The notes under the pieces: generated by a model | What the model was told of the DNA's origin: nothing | The model's database searches: none | The model's input: only the letters and a program-made list of their open reading frames with translations | Assembly: GCA_965217095.1 (NCBI GenBank) | Contig: OZ244235.1 | Location: 6,386,001-6,450,000 of the forward strand | DNA from: CAYNZV01 sp965217095 | GTDB taxonomy: Bacteria > Latescibacterota > UBA2968 > UBA8231 | Direction: 5' to 3' | Length of the DNA stretch: 64,000 bases | Position numbers and translations under genes: made by a program | Shown here: positions 25,383-33,946 of the stretch, one piece after another | How positions within the stretch are numbered: the stretch's first letter is position 1 | Layout of the letters: each line of letters begins with the position of its first letter

Positions 25383-26624
25383 ATGACCTTCATTCGCGAA
25401 TTAATTGAGTCAGCTGGAGTCCACGGCGTTGTCTCCGAGTACCTCGCTCTCCTAACCGGGCTGGCAGCCATCGCCGTTGTTAGTTTCCTCGCCTTCTACC
25501 TAGTGCGCCGACCGCTTCTCGCCGTCGTACATCGCTTCATAAGAGGGACTGAGTCCACCTGGGACGACCCCCTCGTTGAACACAGGGTCCTGGAGCAGTT
25601 GTCACACCTAGCGCCCGCGCTGCTCCTATTCCTTCTTATTCCGCTCGTCCTGGAGGAGTACCAACGGCTGCTGCGAATCGCGAATCAGGTCGTGGTGATC
25701 TACGTGGTGATGGTCGCCGCCAGGGTAATGGATCTCTTCCTCAGCGTTGTTTCCGATGTCTGGAGCCGTTCCGAGGGTGCGCGAGATATCTCCATCAAAA
25801 GCTTCGTTCAGTTCTTCAAGATCATCATCTACGCGGCCGCCGGCGTGCTAGTCCTCTCCGGTCTCCTGGGCCGTTCACCGCTGGTTCTGCTGAGCGGTCT
25901 GACGGCTTTGACCGCCGTAGTCCTGTTGGTGTTTCGCGATACCATTCTGGGGCTGGTCGCCGGAATCCAGCTTTCCGCCAACCGCATGGTAGCCGTCGGT
26001 GATTGGATCGAGATGTCGAAATACGGCGCCGACGGCGACGTCCTCGAGGTGGCTCTGACCACCGTAAAGGTGCAAAACTGGGACAAGACCATCACCACGA
26101 TTCCGACCTACGCTCTCATCAGCGAGTCGTTCAAGAACTGGCGCGGGATGCAGGAATCCGGCGGCAGACGCATCAAACGCTCGATCAATATCGATATCCA
26201 GACGGTCCGACACTGCGACGAGGAGATGCTGCGTCGCTACGGTCGCATCCAGTACATCTCCGAGTACATCGAACACAAAAAGACAGAGCTGGCGGCTTAC
26301 AACCAGGAGCACAGCGTTGACTTGGAGTCTCTGGCGAACGGCCGCAGGATGACCAACGTCGGGACCTTTCGTGCTTACGTGATTGCCTATCTGAAGAATC
26401 ATCCCAAGATCAGCCAGGAGATGACCTTTCTCGTGCGTCAGCTGGCTCCCACCGAGAACGGTTTGCCGCTGGAGATCTATGTCTTCTGCAACGATGTTGC
26501 GTGGGTCAACTACGAGGCCGTCCAGTCGGATATCTTCGACCACCTGCTGGCTATCACAGCCGAGTTCAACCTGTCGGTTTTCCAGGCGCCCAGCGGTGAG
26601 GATATCCGCCGCCTGCGCAGTTGA
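25383..26624 (+). CDS. MscS-family mechanosensitive channel (YbdG-like)
   Basis: A 413-residue channel protein. Hydrophobic segments lie at about residues 20-40, 70-90, 100-120, 140-160 and 170-195, with the pore-lining helix in VLLSGLTALTAVVLLVFRDTILGLV. The beta domain follows (VGDWIEMSKYGADGDVLEVALTTVKVQNWDKTITTIPTYAL), and then a long cytoplasmic C-terminal cage. The length and the SFKNWRGMQESGGRRIKR stretch fit the YbdG/MscM branch, which protects against moderate hypo-osmotic shock. It is consistent with the betaine genes in the window. The uracil-DNA glycosylase gene begins six bases after its stop. Confidence 0.92.
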   Translation: MTFIRELIESAGVHGVVSEYLALLTGLAAIAVVSFLAFYLVRRPLLAVVHRFIRGTESTWDDPLVEHRVLEQLSHLAPALLLFLLIPLVLEEYQRLLRIANQVVVIYVVMVAARVMDLFLSVVSDVWSRSEGARDISIKSFVQFFKIIIYAAAGVLVLSGLLGRSPLVLLSGLTALTAVVLLVFRDTILGLVAGIQLSANRMVAVGDWIEMSKYGADGDVLEVALTTVKVQNWDKTITTIPTYALISESFKNWRGMQESGGRRIKRSINIDIQTVRHCDEEMLRRYGRIQYISEYIEHKKTELAAYNQEHSVDLESLANGRRMTNVGTFRAYVIAYLKNHPKISQEMTFLVRQLAPTENGLPLEIYVFCNDVAWVNYEAVQSDIFDHLLAITAEFNLSVFQAPSGEDIRRLRS

Positions 26625-26630
26625 GCTGGC

Positions 26631-27359
26631 GTGAGGAGAGATGCCGCCGCCGTCATATCCATCGCCCGTACTCTGGGAGCGGCGGTGCAGAAACTTGGTT
26701 TTGCCGCACCTGTCACCCACGTCTACAATCCTCTGGATTACGCCTTCGAAGCGCACGCTACCTACCTCAACCAACATTTCAATCGAGCCGCCGACACCAT
26801 CCTGCTGGGCATGAACCCGGGTCCATGGGGCATGGTGCAGACTGGCGTTCCCTTCGGGGAAGTGACGCTGGTGCGCGACTGGCTGGGGATTCGGGCGGGG
26901 ATCACCAAACCCGGCGAGCAACATTCGAAACGCCCGATCGACGGGTTCGAATGCGGACGCAGTGAGGTAAGTGGCCAGCGACTGTGGGGATGGGCGCGAA
27001 ACCGATTCAAAACACCAGAGAGTTTCTTCCGGCGTTTTTTCGTCTGGAACTACTGTCCACTGGCATTTATGGAGGAGTCCGGTCGCAATCGCACGCCCGA
27101 CAAATTGCCCGCGTCCGAGCGGGAGCCGCTCTATGAGATTTGTGATCAGGCATTGAAGCAGATGGTTGAGATCGTTGAACCCGATCGGATTCTGGGAGTG
27201 GGCAAGTTCGGGGAGCAGCGGGCGCGTGCGGCCGTGGCGCAGGCAGCGCGCATTGGCAGTATTCTACACCCGAGTCCCGCCAGTCCGGCTGCCAATCGCG
27301 GCTGGTCGGAGCAGGTAGAAAGACAATTGGAGGAGTACGGAATCGAACTGCCCGAGTAG
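26631..27359 (+). CDS. SMUG1-type single-strand-selective uracil-DNA glycosylase
   Basis: The enzyme removes uracil and oxidised pyrimidines from DNA, starting base-excision repair. The 242-residue protein has the diagnostic motif GMNPGPWGMVQTGVPFGEV (residues 60-78) with the catalytic Asn, the SMUG1 stretch KRPIDGFECGRSEVSGQRLW, and the second motif ILHPSPASPAANRGW near the C-terminus. SMUG1 is best known in animals; bacterial members occur sporadically. The GTG at 26631, six bases from the channel gene, is taken as the start, but a somewhat later start is possible because the first ~20 residues are unconserved-looking. Confidence 0.92.
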   Translation: MRRDAAAVISIARTLGAAVQKLGFAAPVTHVYNPLDYAFEAHATYLNQHFNRAADTILLGMNPGPWGMVQTGVPFGEVTLVRDWLGIRAGITKPGEQHSKRPIDGFECGRSEVSGQRLWGWARNRFKTPESFFRRFFVWNYCPLAFMEESGRNRTPDKLPASEREPLYEICDQALKQMVEIVEPDRILGVGKFGEQRARAAVAQAARIGSILHPSPASPAANRGWSEQVERQLEEYGIELPE

Positions 27360-27390
27360 GAGCAAGCCACAAGAAAAGGAAAAGCCTGGA

Positions 27391-28896
27391 ATGAAACATC
27401 TGTTCATCGATGATCACGAGCTGGAAGAGATCGACAATCTCGCCCGCAAGCTGCATCAACCGCACAAGTTTCGTGGGAATGCGGTGGTTCGCCCTGAAAA
27501 CCGTTGGGAAAACTGCGCCATCCAGATCCGCACCACGCCAGCCTGGGATCCGGAGGAGGGCCTTTTCAAGATGCTGTACCAATCCGCCGCCGAAGGACCG
27601 GATCCGAACCTCACGTTGGATGTAACCGGTTGTCCCGATGGCGAAGAGAGCTTCATGTGCCTGGCGACGTCGGAAGACGGGGTCAACTGGGAGAAGCCGA
27701 ATCTGGGCTTGGTCGACTACCACGGCGTGTTGTGGAACGGCAAACCGATCGACAAGGAGAACAATATCGTCGGCATGGGTCGCAGCCTCTTTCTGGCGCC
27801 TATCTACGACGCCACCGATCCCGACCCTAGTCGGCGCTACAAAGGCATGGGCTGGTGGGCGGGGGGGAGCGGCGGATTGACACCGGTAGTGTCCAGCGAC
27901 TGTCTCCACTGGTCCCCGTTGGAGGATTTCAATGTGCCCAGCTCCGACGAGGCGCATCTGACCCACATACCGGACGAGAAACGGTTCGTAGCTATGGTGA
28001 AGAACCGTGGACCCGGCGGGCGCGCGCCGTACGGAAGAAGCCACTGTCTGAGCATCAGCGAGGACTTCGAGAACTGGAGCGAACTGGAACTGGTCTTTCA
28101 CGCCGACCAGGAAGACCAGGAAAACGGTATGGAGCGCATTGCGCGTTTCATCGAGGATCCCGAGTACCTGAGCCCGGTCTACAATCGGCCGGAGGAGTAC
28201 CGCACCGATGTCTATAATTTTCCGGTGTTCAAATACGAGGGAGTATACCTGGGGCTTCCGGTCATGCACCACTGGACCGGCAAACACGCACCCCTCTACG
28301 AGAACGTCGATAGCCGCAAGTCCGTGGAGCTGACCAGCAGCCGCGATCTGCGGAGCTGGGAGCGGGTGGCGAACAGGGCGCCTTTCCTTGAGCTGTCAAA
28401 GGTCGGAGACGGCAGCGCCTATGATACCGGTCAAGTCGTGGTGACCAACGGGCCGGTGATACGCAACAACGAGCTCTGGTTCTACTACCTCGCCTGCCGC
28501 CATCGCAGCCAATCGATCGAAGATACCCTCAATCGCAAATATCTCGACGGCGCCGCGACCTGCATGGCGCGCCTGCGCATGGACGGGTTTGTGTCGCTGA
28601 AAGGGGGTGTGGAGTGGGGGTCGGTGCTCACCAAACCGACCGAGGTTACGGGGGAGCGGCTGCATATCAATGTGGACTCGTGGCGGGGCAAGGTGACAGC
28701 GGAGGTTCTGGACGCCTCCGACGGCCAACCGATTGCCGGATACACGAATGACGATTCAGTGCCGGCGGTGCTGGACAGCATCGATCATTGCCCGAGCTGG
28801 AAGGATAAAACGGATCTTTCGGGGCTACGTGGCCGCAAGGTGCGCTTGCGATTCTCTCTGTGGAACGGCGAGCTCTACTCCTACTGGTTTGAATAA
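27391..28896 (+). CDS. Beta-propeller glycosyl hydrolase-like protein (paralogue 4 of 5)
   Basis: The 501-residue family member opens with LFIDDHELEEIDNLARKLHQ. It continues with FKMLYQSA, LATSEDGVNWEKPNLGLV, NNIVGMG, DPDPSRRYKGM and HWSPLEDF, and ends with the sandwich LSGLRGRKVRLRFSLWNGE. The closing WNGELYSYWFE matches the ends of the other paralogues. No signal peptide is seen. AAAAGGAAAA precedes the ATG. It follows the glycosylase gene by 31 bases, but the functions differ, so the shared strand may be incidental. A hairpin with T-run follows. As for its relatives, the carbohydrate substrate is unknown. Confidence 0.75.
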   Translation: MKHLFIDDHELEEIDNLARKLHQPHKFRGNAVVRPENRWENCAIQIRTTPAWDPEEGLFKMLYQSAAEGPDPNLTLDVTGCPDGEESFMCLATSEDGVNWEKPNLGLVDYHGVLWNGKPIDKENNIVGMGRSLFLAPIYDATDPDPSRRYKGMGWWAGGSGGLTPVVSSDCLHWSPLEDFNVPSSDEAHLTHIPDEKRFVAMVKNRGPGGRAPYGRSHCLSISEDFENWSELELVFHADQEDQENGMERIARFIEDPEYLSPVYNRPEEYRTDVYNFPVFKYEGVYLGLPVMHHWTGKHAPLYENVDSRKSVELTSSRDLRSWERVANRAPFLELSKVGDGSAYDTGQVVVTNGPVIRNNELWFYYLACRHRSQSIEDTLNRKYLDGAATCMARLRMDGFVSLKGGVEWGSVLTKPTEVTGERLHINVDSWRGKVTAEVLDASDGQPIAGYTNDDSVPAVLDSIDHCPSWKDKTDLSGLRGRKVRLRFSLWNGELYSYWFE

Positions 28897-28897
28897 G

Positions 28898-28917
28898 AGG
28901 ACAGGGCGTCCTATTTT
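28898..28917 (+). terminator. Possible Rho-independent terminator
   Basis: AGGAC/GTCCT pairs across AGGGC and is followed by ATTTT, directly after the GH-like stop codon. The stem is only five pairs, so confidence is moderate. Confidence 0.5.
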
Positions 28918-28983
28918 ACTAGATTTGGTTTTCTGGCAGGACTTTCTACTTTACGGGTCCTGGAGTGAAAAAAGGAGAACCCT

Positions 28984-30834
28984 ATGAGTTCAGGGAAATT
29001 CGACTTATCCATATCCATTGGGGGAGCGGCCGGACAAGGGATTGCGACCCCCGGCAACATCCTCGCTAGAATGTTTATCCGGCGTGGTCTCCACTTCAAT
29101 GCATATAACGCCTACCAATCGATTATCCGCGGGGGGCATATCTTTCTGACGGTCCGCGTCAGTGACCACGAGATCGACAGCCACGGAGACAAGATTGACC
29201 TCCTGATTGCTCTCAATCAGGACACCATGAACCGGCATCTGAGCCTGATGAGGCCGGGTACCCGGGTGATTTTCAACGGCGACAATGTCGAAGCCGGCGA
29301 GGCCGAAGAGGGGGTTCATTGTTGCCCGTTGCCCATCGCTGAGCTGACCGACAACAACCGCAATAAGCTTGTGCAGAACACGGTCGCGCTGGGCGCGATC
29401 ATGCAACTGCTCGGTCTCGACTTCCAGATCCTCGAGGACATTCTGACACTGCAGTTTCAACGCAAGGGCCAGGATGTTGTCGATGAGAACGTCGCCGTCG
29501 CCCGCGCCGGTTTTGAGTACGCCAATACGAACTTCGAACCCTTCTCGCACTCGGTTCCGGTGGGCCCGAAACCGTTGGCGGTCTGGACCGGTAACGAGGC
29601 GCTGGCTATGGGTGGCGCCGCTGCCGGAGTAAAATTCTATTGTGCCTACCCGATGAGTCCATCGACTGGAGTTCTCCACTGGATGGCCAACAATGCCCGC
29701 GATCTGGGGATCATGGTGCGACAGGTCGAGGATGAAATCGGCGTGGCGAATATGGCCATTGGGGCAGCCCACACGGGGGTTCGGGCAATGTGTGCAACCT
29801 CTGGCGGTGGATTCGCATTGATGACCGAAGCGATAGGCAGTGCGGCGATGATGGAGATTCCTGTCGTTTATATCGACGTACAGCGGGCCGGGCCCTCCAC
29901 GGGTGTGCCCACCAAGACCGAACAGGGAGATCTGTGGCAGGCGCTCGGAGCCAGCCAGGGGGACTTCGAACGTTTTATCGTGGCTCCGAAGAATGCCCTG
30001 GACGCCTTTGACACCATGGCCGAGTTATTCAATCTGGTCGACAAGTGCCAGTGTCCCGGCATCGTCATTTCGGATCTGCTGATCTCGGAAGGTACGTTCA
30101 GCGTCGATCCGGATGACATCAACATGAATCCGGAAGTTGATCGGGGTGATGTGATCACCGAATCACGAAGGGAGATCAACGATTCCCCGAACGGATCCCA
30201 GGGTCGCAACGGCTATGAGAAAGGTCTGATTGGGGCACCCAGTAACGGCTACCTGCGATACGAGGATACCGAGAGTGGGATCTCTCCCCGGGCCCTTCCA
30301 GGACTGGAGGGGTATGTGCATGTTGTCGCCACCGATGAGCAGGACGAAGACGGCGTTTTGATCAGCGACGAGTGGACCAATCCTCACAAGCGTCGCAAGA
30401 TGGTCGAAAAGCGGGCTCGAAAATTCAAAGGCGTCGCGGCTCAGGTGTCTCCTCCCCAGGTAGAAGGTCCGGAAGATGCTGAGATTACGCTGATAGGGTG
30501 GGGATCCACCTACGGCGTGATCAAAGAGGCCATAGCGCAGTTGAAGGAGCGCGGTGTCAACGCCAATCATCTTCCGATCAAGTGGATCGTGCCTTTACAC
30601 GGAGAGGTCGTGACTGAAGTCGTCGCCAACGCCGGACGGACTATCATCGTCGAGAACAACCATTCAGGGCAGTTCTACCGCTATCTGCGGAGCGAAACCG
30701 GACTCGCGGTAGACGGACATATCCGCAAGTACGATGGAGAGCCGTTCATGCCACACCACATCGCTGACGGAGTTCTGGAGCTGATCTCTGGTACGACGGA
30801 CGTTTACGTCCCCTACCAGGAAATCTTGGTCTGA
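28984..30834 (+). CDS. 2-oxoacid:ferredoxin oxidoreductase, fused gamma-alpha subunit
   Basis: With the next gene this forms a two-subunit enzyme that decarboxylates a 2-oxoacid to its acyl-CoA and reduces ferredoxin. The 616-residue chain has an N-terminal gamma domain (GGAAGQGIATPGNILARMFIRRG, residues ~8-30). From about residue 200 the pyrimidine-binding alpha domain follows (TGNEALAMGGAAAGVKFYCAYPMSPST, EDEIGVANMAIGAAHTGVRAMCATSGGGFALMTEA). The C-terminal domain carries TLIGWGSTYGVIKEA. AAAGGAG precedes the ATG. The beta subunit starts 12 bases downstream. KorA-type enzymes favour 2-oxoglutarate; pyruvate or other 2-oxoacids are possible. Confidence 0.92.
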   Translation: MSSGKFDLSISIGGAAGQGIATPGNILARMFIRRGLHFNAYNAYQSIIRGGHIFLTVRVSDHEIDSHGDKIDLLIALNQDTMNRHLSLMRPGTRVIFNGDNVEAGEAEEGVHCCPLPIAELTDNNRNKLVQNTVALGAIMQLLGLDFQILEDILTLQFQRKGQDVVDENVAVARAGFEYANTNFEPFSHSVPVGPKPLAVWTGNEALAMGGAAAGVKFYCAYPMSPSTGVLHWMANNARDLGIMVRQVEDEIGVANMAIGAAHTGVRAMCATSGGGFALMTEAIGSAAMMEIPVVYIDVQRAGPSTGVPTKTEQGDLWQALGASQGDFERFIVAPKNALDAFDTMAELFNLVDKCQCPGIVISDLLISEGTFSVDPDDINMNPEVDRGDVITESRREINDSPNGSQGRNGYEKGLIGAPSNGYLRYEDTESGISPRALPGLEGYVHVVATDEQDEDGVLISDEWTNPHKRRKMVEKRARKFKGVAAQVSPPQVEGPEDAEITLIGWGSTYGVIKEAIAQLKERGVNANHLPIKWIVPLHGEVVTEVVANAGRTIIVENNHSGQFYRYLRSETGLAVDGHIRKYDGEPFMPHHIADGVLELISGTTDVYVPYQEILV

Positions 30835-30846
30835 GGAGGCGCTAAA

Positions 30847-31758
30847 ATGACTGTCGAAACTGTCGCCGAAGAAGCTGTAGAGGCTGTTCAATTAAAGCCG
30901 AAGGACTTCAAAGGGAAGGTCGATCCGGACTGGTGTGCGGGATGTGGTGACTTTGGCGTTCTGAGTTGCCTGCAGAAAGCCTGCGTGGATCTGGGGCTCA
31001 AGCCCCATCAGATTCTCACCGTTAGCGGTATCGGCTGTTCGTCAAATTTTCCTGGGTTCTTCAACGCCTACGGCATGCATACCCTTCATGGGCGAGCGCT
31101 GGCCGTGGCTACCGGGGCACAAATGGCCAATCACGAATTGAAGGTCATCGCGACCGGTGGTGACGGTGATGGCTACGGCATCGGGGGAAACCATTTTACC
31201 CATACCTCTCGTCGAAATGTCGATCTGACCTACCTCGTCATGGACAACCAGATTTACGGTCTGACGACGGGCCAAATTTCTCCCACGAGCACAGTAGATA
31301 TGAAGACCAAGAGCACCCCGTTCGGCAGCGTCGAGGCGCCGATCAATCCGATTACAGCGGCGATTATGAACGGAGCAACCTTCGTCGCTCGCGGTTTCAG
31401 CGGGGACGCCAAACATCTGATCTCCATTATGCAGCAGGCGATCCAACACAGGGGTTTTGCGCTCATCGACATCTTCAGCCCGTGTGTGACTTTCAATCAC
31501 GACAATGACTTCCCGTTTTTTAAGCAGCGCGTCACGAAGCTCGAGGATGAGGGCCATGACCCGAGTGACTGGAAAACCGCCTGTGAGAAGGCAATGGTGT
31601 GGGACGATACGATCTACACGGGACTCTTCTTTCAAAAGAAGGACAGCCCCGCACTCGACCAGCTTGAGCCTGTTCTCGACGAAGGTGGGGCACTTGCCCA
31701 CCGACCGTTGGGTTTAAACCAGGAGCAGACTCAGAGGATCATCAAGAGGATGATGTAA
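30847..31758 (+). CDS. 2-oxoacid:ferredoxin oxidoreductase beta subunit
   Basis: The 303-residue beta subunit binds thiamine diphosphate and one [4Fe-4S] cluster. WCAGCGDFG (residues 29-37) supplies two cluster cysteines. GIGCSSNFPGFFNAYGMHTLHGRA and GGDGDGYGIGGNHFTHTSRRN carry the ThDP/Mg site. MDNQIYGLTTGQ is the standard following motif. The N-terminal ~15 residues are an acidic tail not usual in the family. A strong GAGGAG precedes the ATG. No ferredoxin-like delta subunit is nearby, so a free ferredoxin is the likely acceptor. It ends two bases from the end of a convergent aldo/keto reductase gene. Confidence 0.93.
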   Translation: MTVETVAEEAVEAVQLKPKDFKGKVDPDWCAGCGDFGVLSCLQKACVDLGLKPHQILTVSGIGCSSNFPGFFNAYGMHTLHGRALAVATGAQMANHELKVIATGGDGDGYGIGGNHFTHTSRRNVDLTYLVMDNQIYGLTTGQISPTSTVDMKTKSTPFGSVEAPINPITAAIMNGATFVARGFSGDAKHLISIMQQAIQHRGFALIDIFSPCVTFNHDNDFPFFKQRVTKLEDEGHDPSDWKTACEKAMVWDDTIYTGLFFQKKDSPALDQLEPVLDEGGALAHRPLGLNQEQTQRIIKRMM

Positions 31759-31760
31759 GG

Positions 31761-32744
31761 TCAGAGTTCACGACCGTAAACTGGATCCGTTCCGACCCAA
31801 TGCCCCCGATCGACAGCTGGTACGGACGCCCGCTGCTGCGGTGTCAGTGATAGCTCGGCGCCTTTGAGGCTGTCCTGCAGCTGCTCCAAGCTGCGCGCCC
31901 CGACAATGGGCGCCGTTACCCGCGGTTCCGCCATGACCCAGGCCAGCGCCAGCTGCGCCGGAGTGACATTCAACTCGTCTGCCGCAGTTAGGAAGCGCTC
32001 CACCACGTCGTAGGATTGTTCGTCGAGATAGCGCTGCCTATACCCTTCATGCGAATGCAGTCGGTACTCGGCGGATATCTCAGCTCCCCGCTTGTACTTC
32101 CCGGTCAAGACCCCGCCGGCCAACGGGTTGTACGGAACAACCCCCAGGCCTTGATCCGCACACAGGGGCAAAATCTCCAGTTCAATGCCGCGGTTCAAAG
32201 CGTTGTAGACCGGTTGTATACTGACGAAGCGGTCCAACAAGTGGGTGTCGGCCAGGTATAGATACTGGGCCAACTGCCAGCCACTCAGGTTGGAGCAGGC
32301 GATATAACAGACCTTCCCATGCCGAACCAGGTCATTTAGTGCTTCCAGGGTTTCGGCGGGCGGGACATGGCGATCCCAGCGGTGGATCTGATACAGGTCG
32401 ATCCGATCTGTCTGCAGGCGACGCAGGGTGTCCTCGACGGCCGCGATAATATGAATACGCGAGAGCCCGCCGTCGTTCGGTCCCGATCCCATGGACCCGA
32501 ACACCTTCGTCGCCAGAACTACCTCTTGCCGATTCCCGCGCGCCCGGATCCACCGTCCCACCACCTCTTCAGAGCCGCCGCGCGAGTAGGCATCGGCGCT
32601 GTCGAGGAAGTTGTATCCCTGCTCGACGAAGTAGTCCATTATAGTGAAGGAGGTCTCTTCGTCGGCCTCCCGACCGAAGGTCATGGTGCCAAGGCAGACG
32701 GGCGAGACCTTCAGTCCGCATTTCCCCAGCGTTTTGTAGTTCAT
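31761..32744 (-). CDS. Aldo/keto reductase
   Basis: A 327-residue NAD(P)H-dependent reductase. The tetrad D48/Y53 (LDSADAYSRG), K80 (LATKVFG) and H121 (LYQIHRWD) is complete. The C-terminal cofactor segment reads VTAPIVGARSLEQLQDSL. It resembles the YajO/YhdN-type AKR12/13-like group, which acts on sugars and small aldehydes. It is divergent from a second aldo/keto reductase 130 bases away. That one is clearly a different subfamily rather than a recent duplicate. The substrate is unknown. Confidence 0.9.
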   Translation of the reverse strand: MNYKTLGKCGLKVSPVCLGTMTFGREADEETSFTIMDYFVEQGYNFLDSADAYSRGGSEEVVGRWIRARGNRQEVVLATKVFGSMGSGPNDGGLSRIHIIAAVEDTLRRLQTDRIDLYQIHRWDRHVPPAETLEALNDLVRHGKVCYIACSNLSGWQLAQYLYLADTHLLDRFVSIQPVYNALNRGIELEILPLCADQGLGVVPYNPLAGGVLTGKYKRGAEISAEYRLHSHEGYRQRYLDEQSYDVVERFLTAADELNVTPAQLALAWVMAEPRVTAPIVGARSLEQLQDSLKGAELSLTPQQRASVPAVDRGHWVGTDPVYGREL

Positions 32745-32874
32745 TCTTCAACTCCGAAAAAGCGAATGAGGCGTGTGCCACCTCTCAGAGCATGGTGTCG
32801 CGTTGCAGAAATGCCGAGATTACATCACTCAGGATAGACGGTTAAACGTCGAAAACAACCCCAGGGAGTTAGAA

Positions 32875-33864
32875 ATGGAGAGAAGACCACTAGGCCGTTC
32901 TGGTCGCAGCTTGACCCCGATTGGTCTTGGGTGCGTCACCTTCGGTAGAGAAATCGACCAGGAGCAATCGTTTCGCATTCTCGATTACGCCATTGAAAAA
33001 AAGATCAGCTGGCTGGATACTGCGGAGATCTATGGGGGCGGTCAGTCCCGCGCCGGTCGTCGCGATACTCTAGGAATCGAGGATGAGCGCGAGGTTACGG
33101 GAGAAATAAGCTCTTCCGAGAAGATTATTGGACGGTGGTTATCCGAGCGCAATTGCCGGGATCAGATCGACATCTGCACCAAAGTCAGCACTGGCTCCGA
33201 TCCGGAGAACATCCGCTACGCGTTCAACAACAGCCTCGAACGGCTACAAACCGATCACGTGGAGATCTACAAGCTTCATAATTCCAAACCGGAAACCCCC
33301 ATCGCAGAAACCCTGGGTGCCCTGGACGAGTTAGTGAAAGAGGGCAGGGTCGATGTGATCGGCTGCAGCAATTTCTCGGCGGAACAGCTGCGCGAAGCCC
33401 TGGAGGCCAGCGCCCACCACGGATTCGCGCGTTTCGAAATCATCCAACCCGGCTTCAGCCTGGCCAATTCCAAAGCCCGAGACGATTTTTTCGAGCTGTG
33501 CACGGCGGAGGAGATCGCCATCACCTCCTACGGTCCTCTCGGATCTGGATTCCTCACCGGCAAATACACCCCGGATCGGGATAAATTCCCCAAAGGTAGC
33601 CGTTACCACATCTCGCCCGGCCACGCCGACTTCTACTTCACCGATCACAATTTCGAAGTGCTTGAGAAACTGCGACAAAAATCGTCGGCCGTCGGCCTGC
33701 CGATGGAGCGACTGGCGATGGCTTGGGTCATGGCCCACGACGAGGTCACGTCTCCGCTGGTGGGCGCGCGGGAAACCAGTCACATCGATAATGCATTCGC
33801 GGCACTCGAGCTGGAGTTGGAGTCCGCGCTCCTCGAGGAGATGACCAACTGGACCGTGGTGTAG
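32875..33864 (+). CDS. Aldo/keto reductase with insertion after the catalytic tyrosine
   Basis: A 329-residue reductase. The tetrad is D48/Y53 (LDTAEIYGGG), K103 (CTKVSTG) and H135 (IYKLHNSK). Between the tyrosine and the next helix there is a charged insertion of about 25 residues (roughly 56-80), rich in Arg, Glu and Gly, that is absent from the neighbouring reductase. It may shape the active-site entrance. The ATG at 32875, with GGGAG upstream, is preferred to a longer frame beginning at 32773, whose extra residues have no family counterpart. A role in sugar or aldehyde reduction is likely. Confidence 0.88.
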   Translation: MERRPLGRSGRSLTPIGLGCVTFGREIDQEQSFRILDYAIEKKISWLDTAEIYGGGQSRAGRRDTLGIEDEREVTGEISSSEKIIGRWLSERNCRDQIDICTKVSTGSDPENIRYAFNNSLERLQTDHVEIYKLHNSKPETPIAETLGALDELVKEGRVDVIGCSNFSAEQLREALEASAHHGFARFEIIQPGFSLANSKARDDFFELCTAEEIAITSYGPLGSGFLTGKYTPDRDKFPKGSRYHISPGHADFYFTDHNFEVLEKLRQKSSAVGLPMERLAMAWVMAHDEVTSPLVGARETSHIDNAFAALELELESALLEEMTNWTVV

Positions 33865-33946
33865 CTCTGCCTTGAAGCCACGACCGATCTGGAAGGCTGG
33901 GAAATCGGTTTGTTACTCATCATTTCCTCCGTTTCGTCGACTGGCA

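Noticed and set aside
27067..28287. Minus-strand open frame of 406 codons
   Set aside because: Antisense to the GH-like paralogue and the glycosylase end. No recognisable fold.
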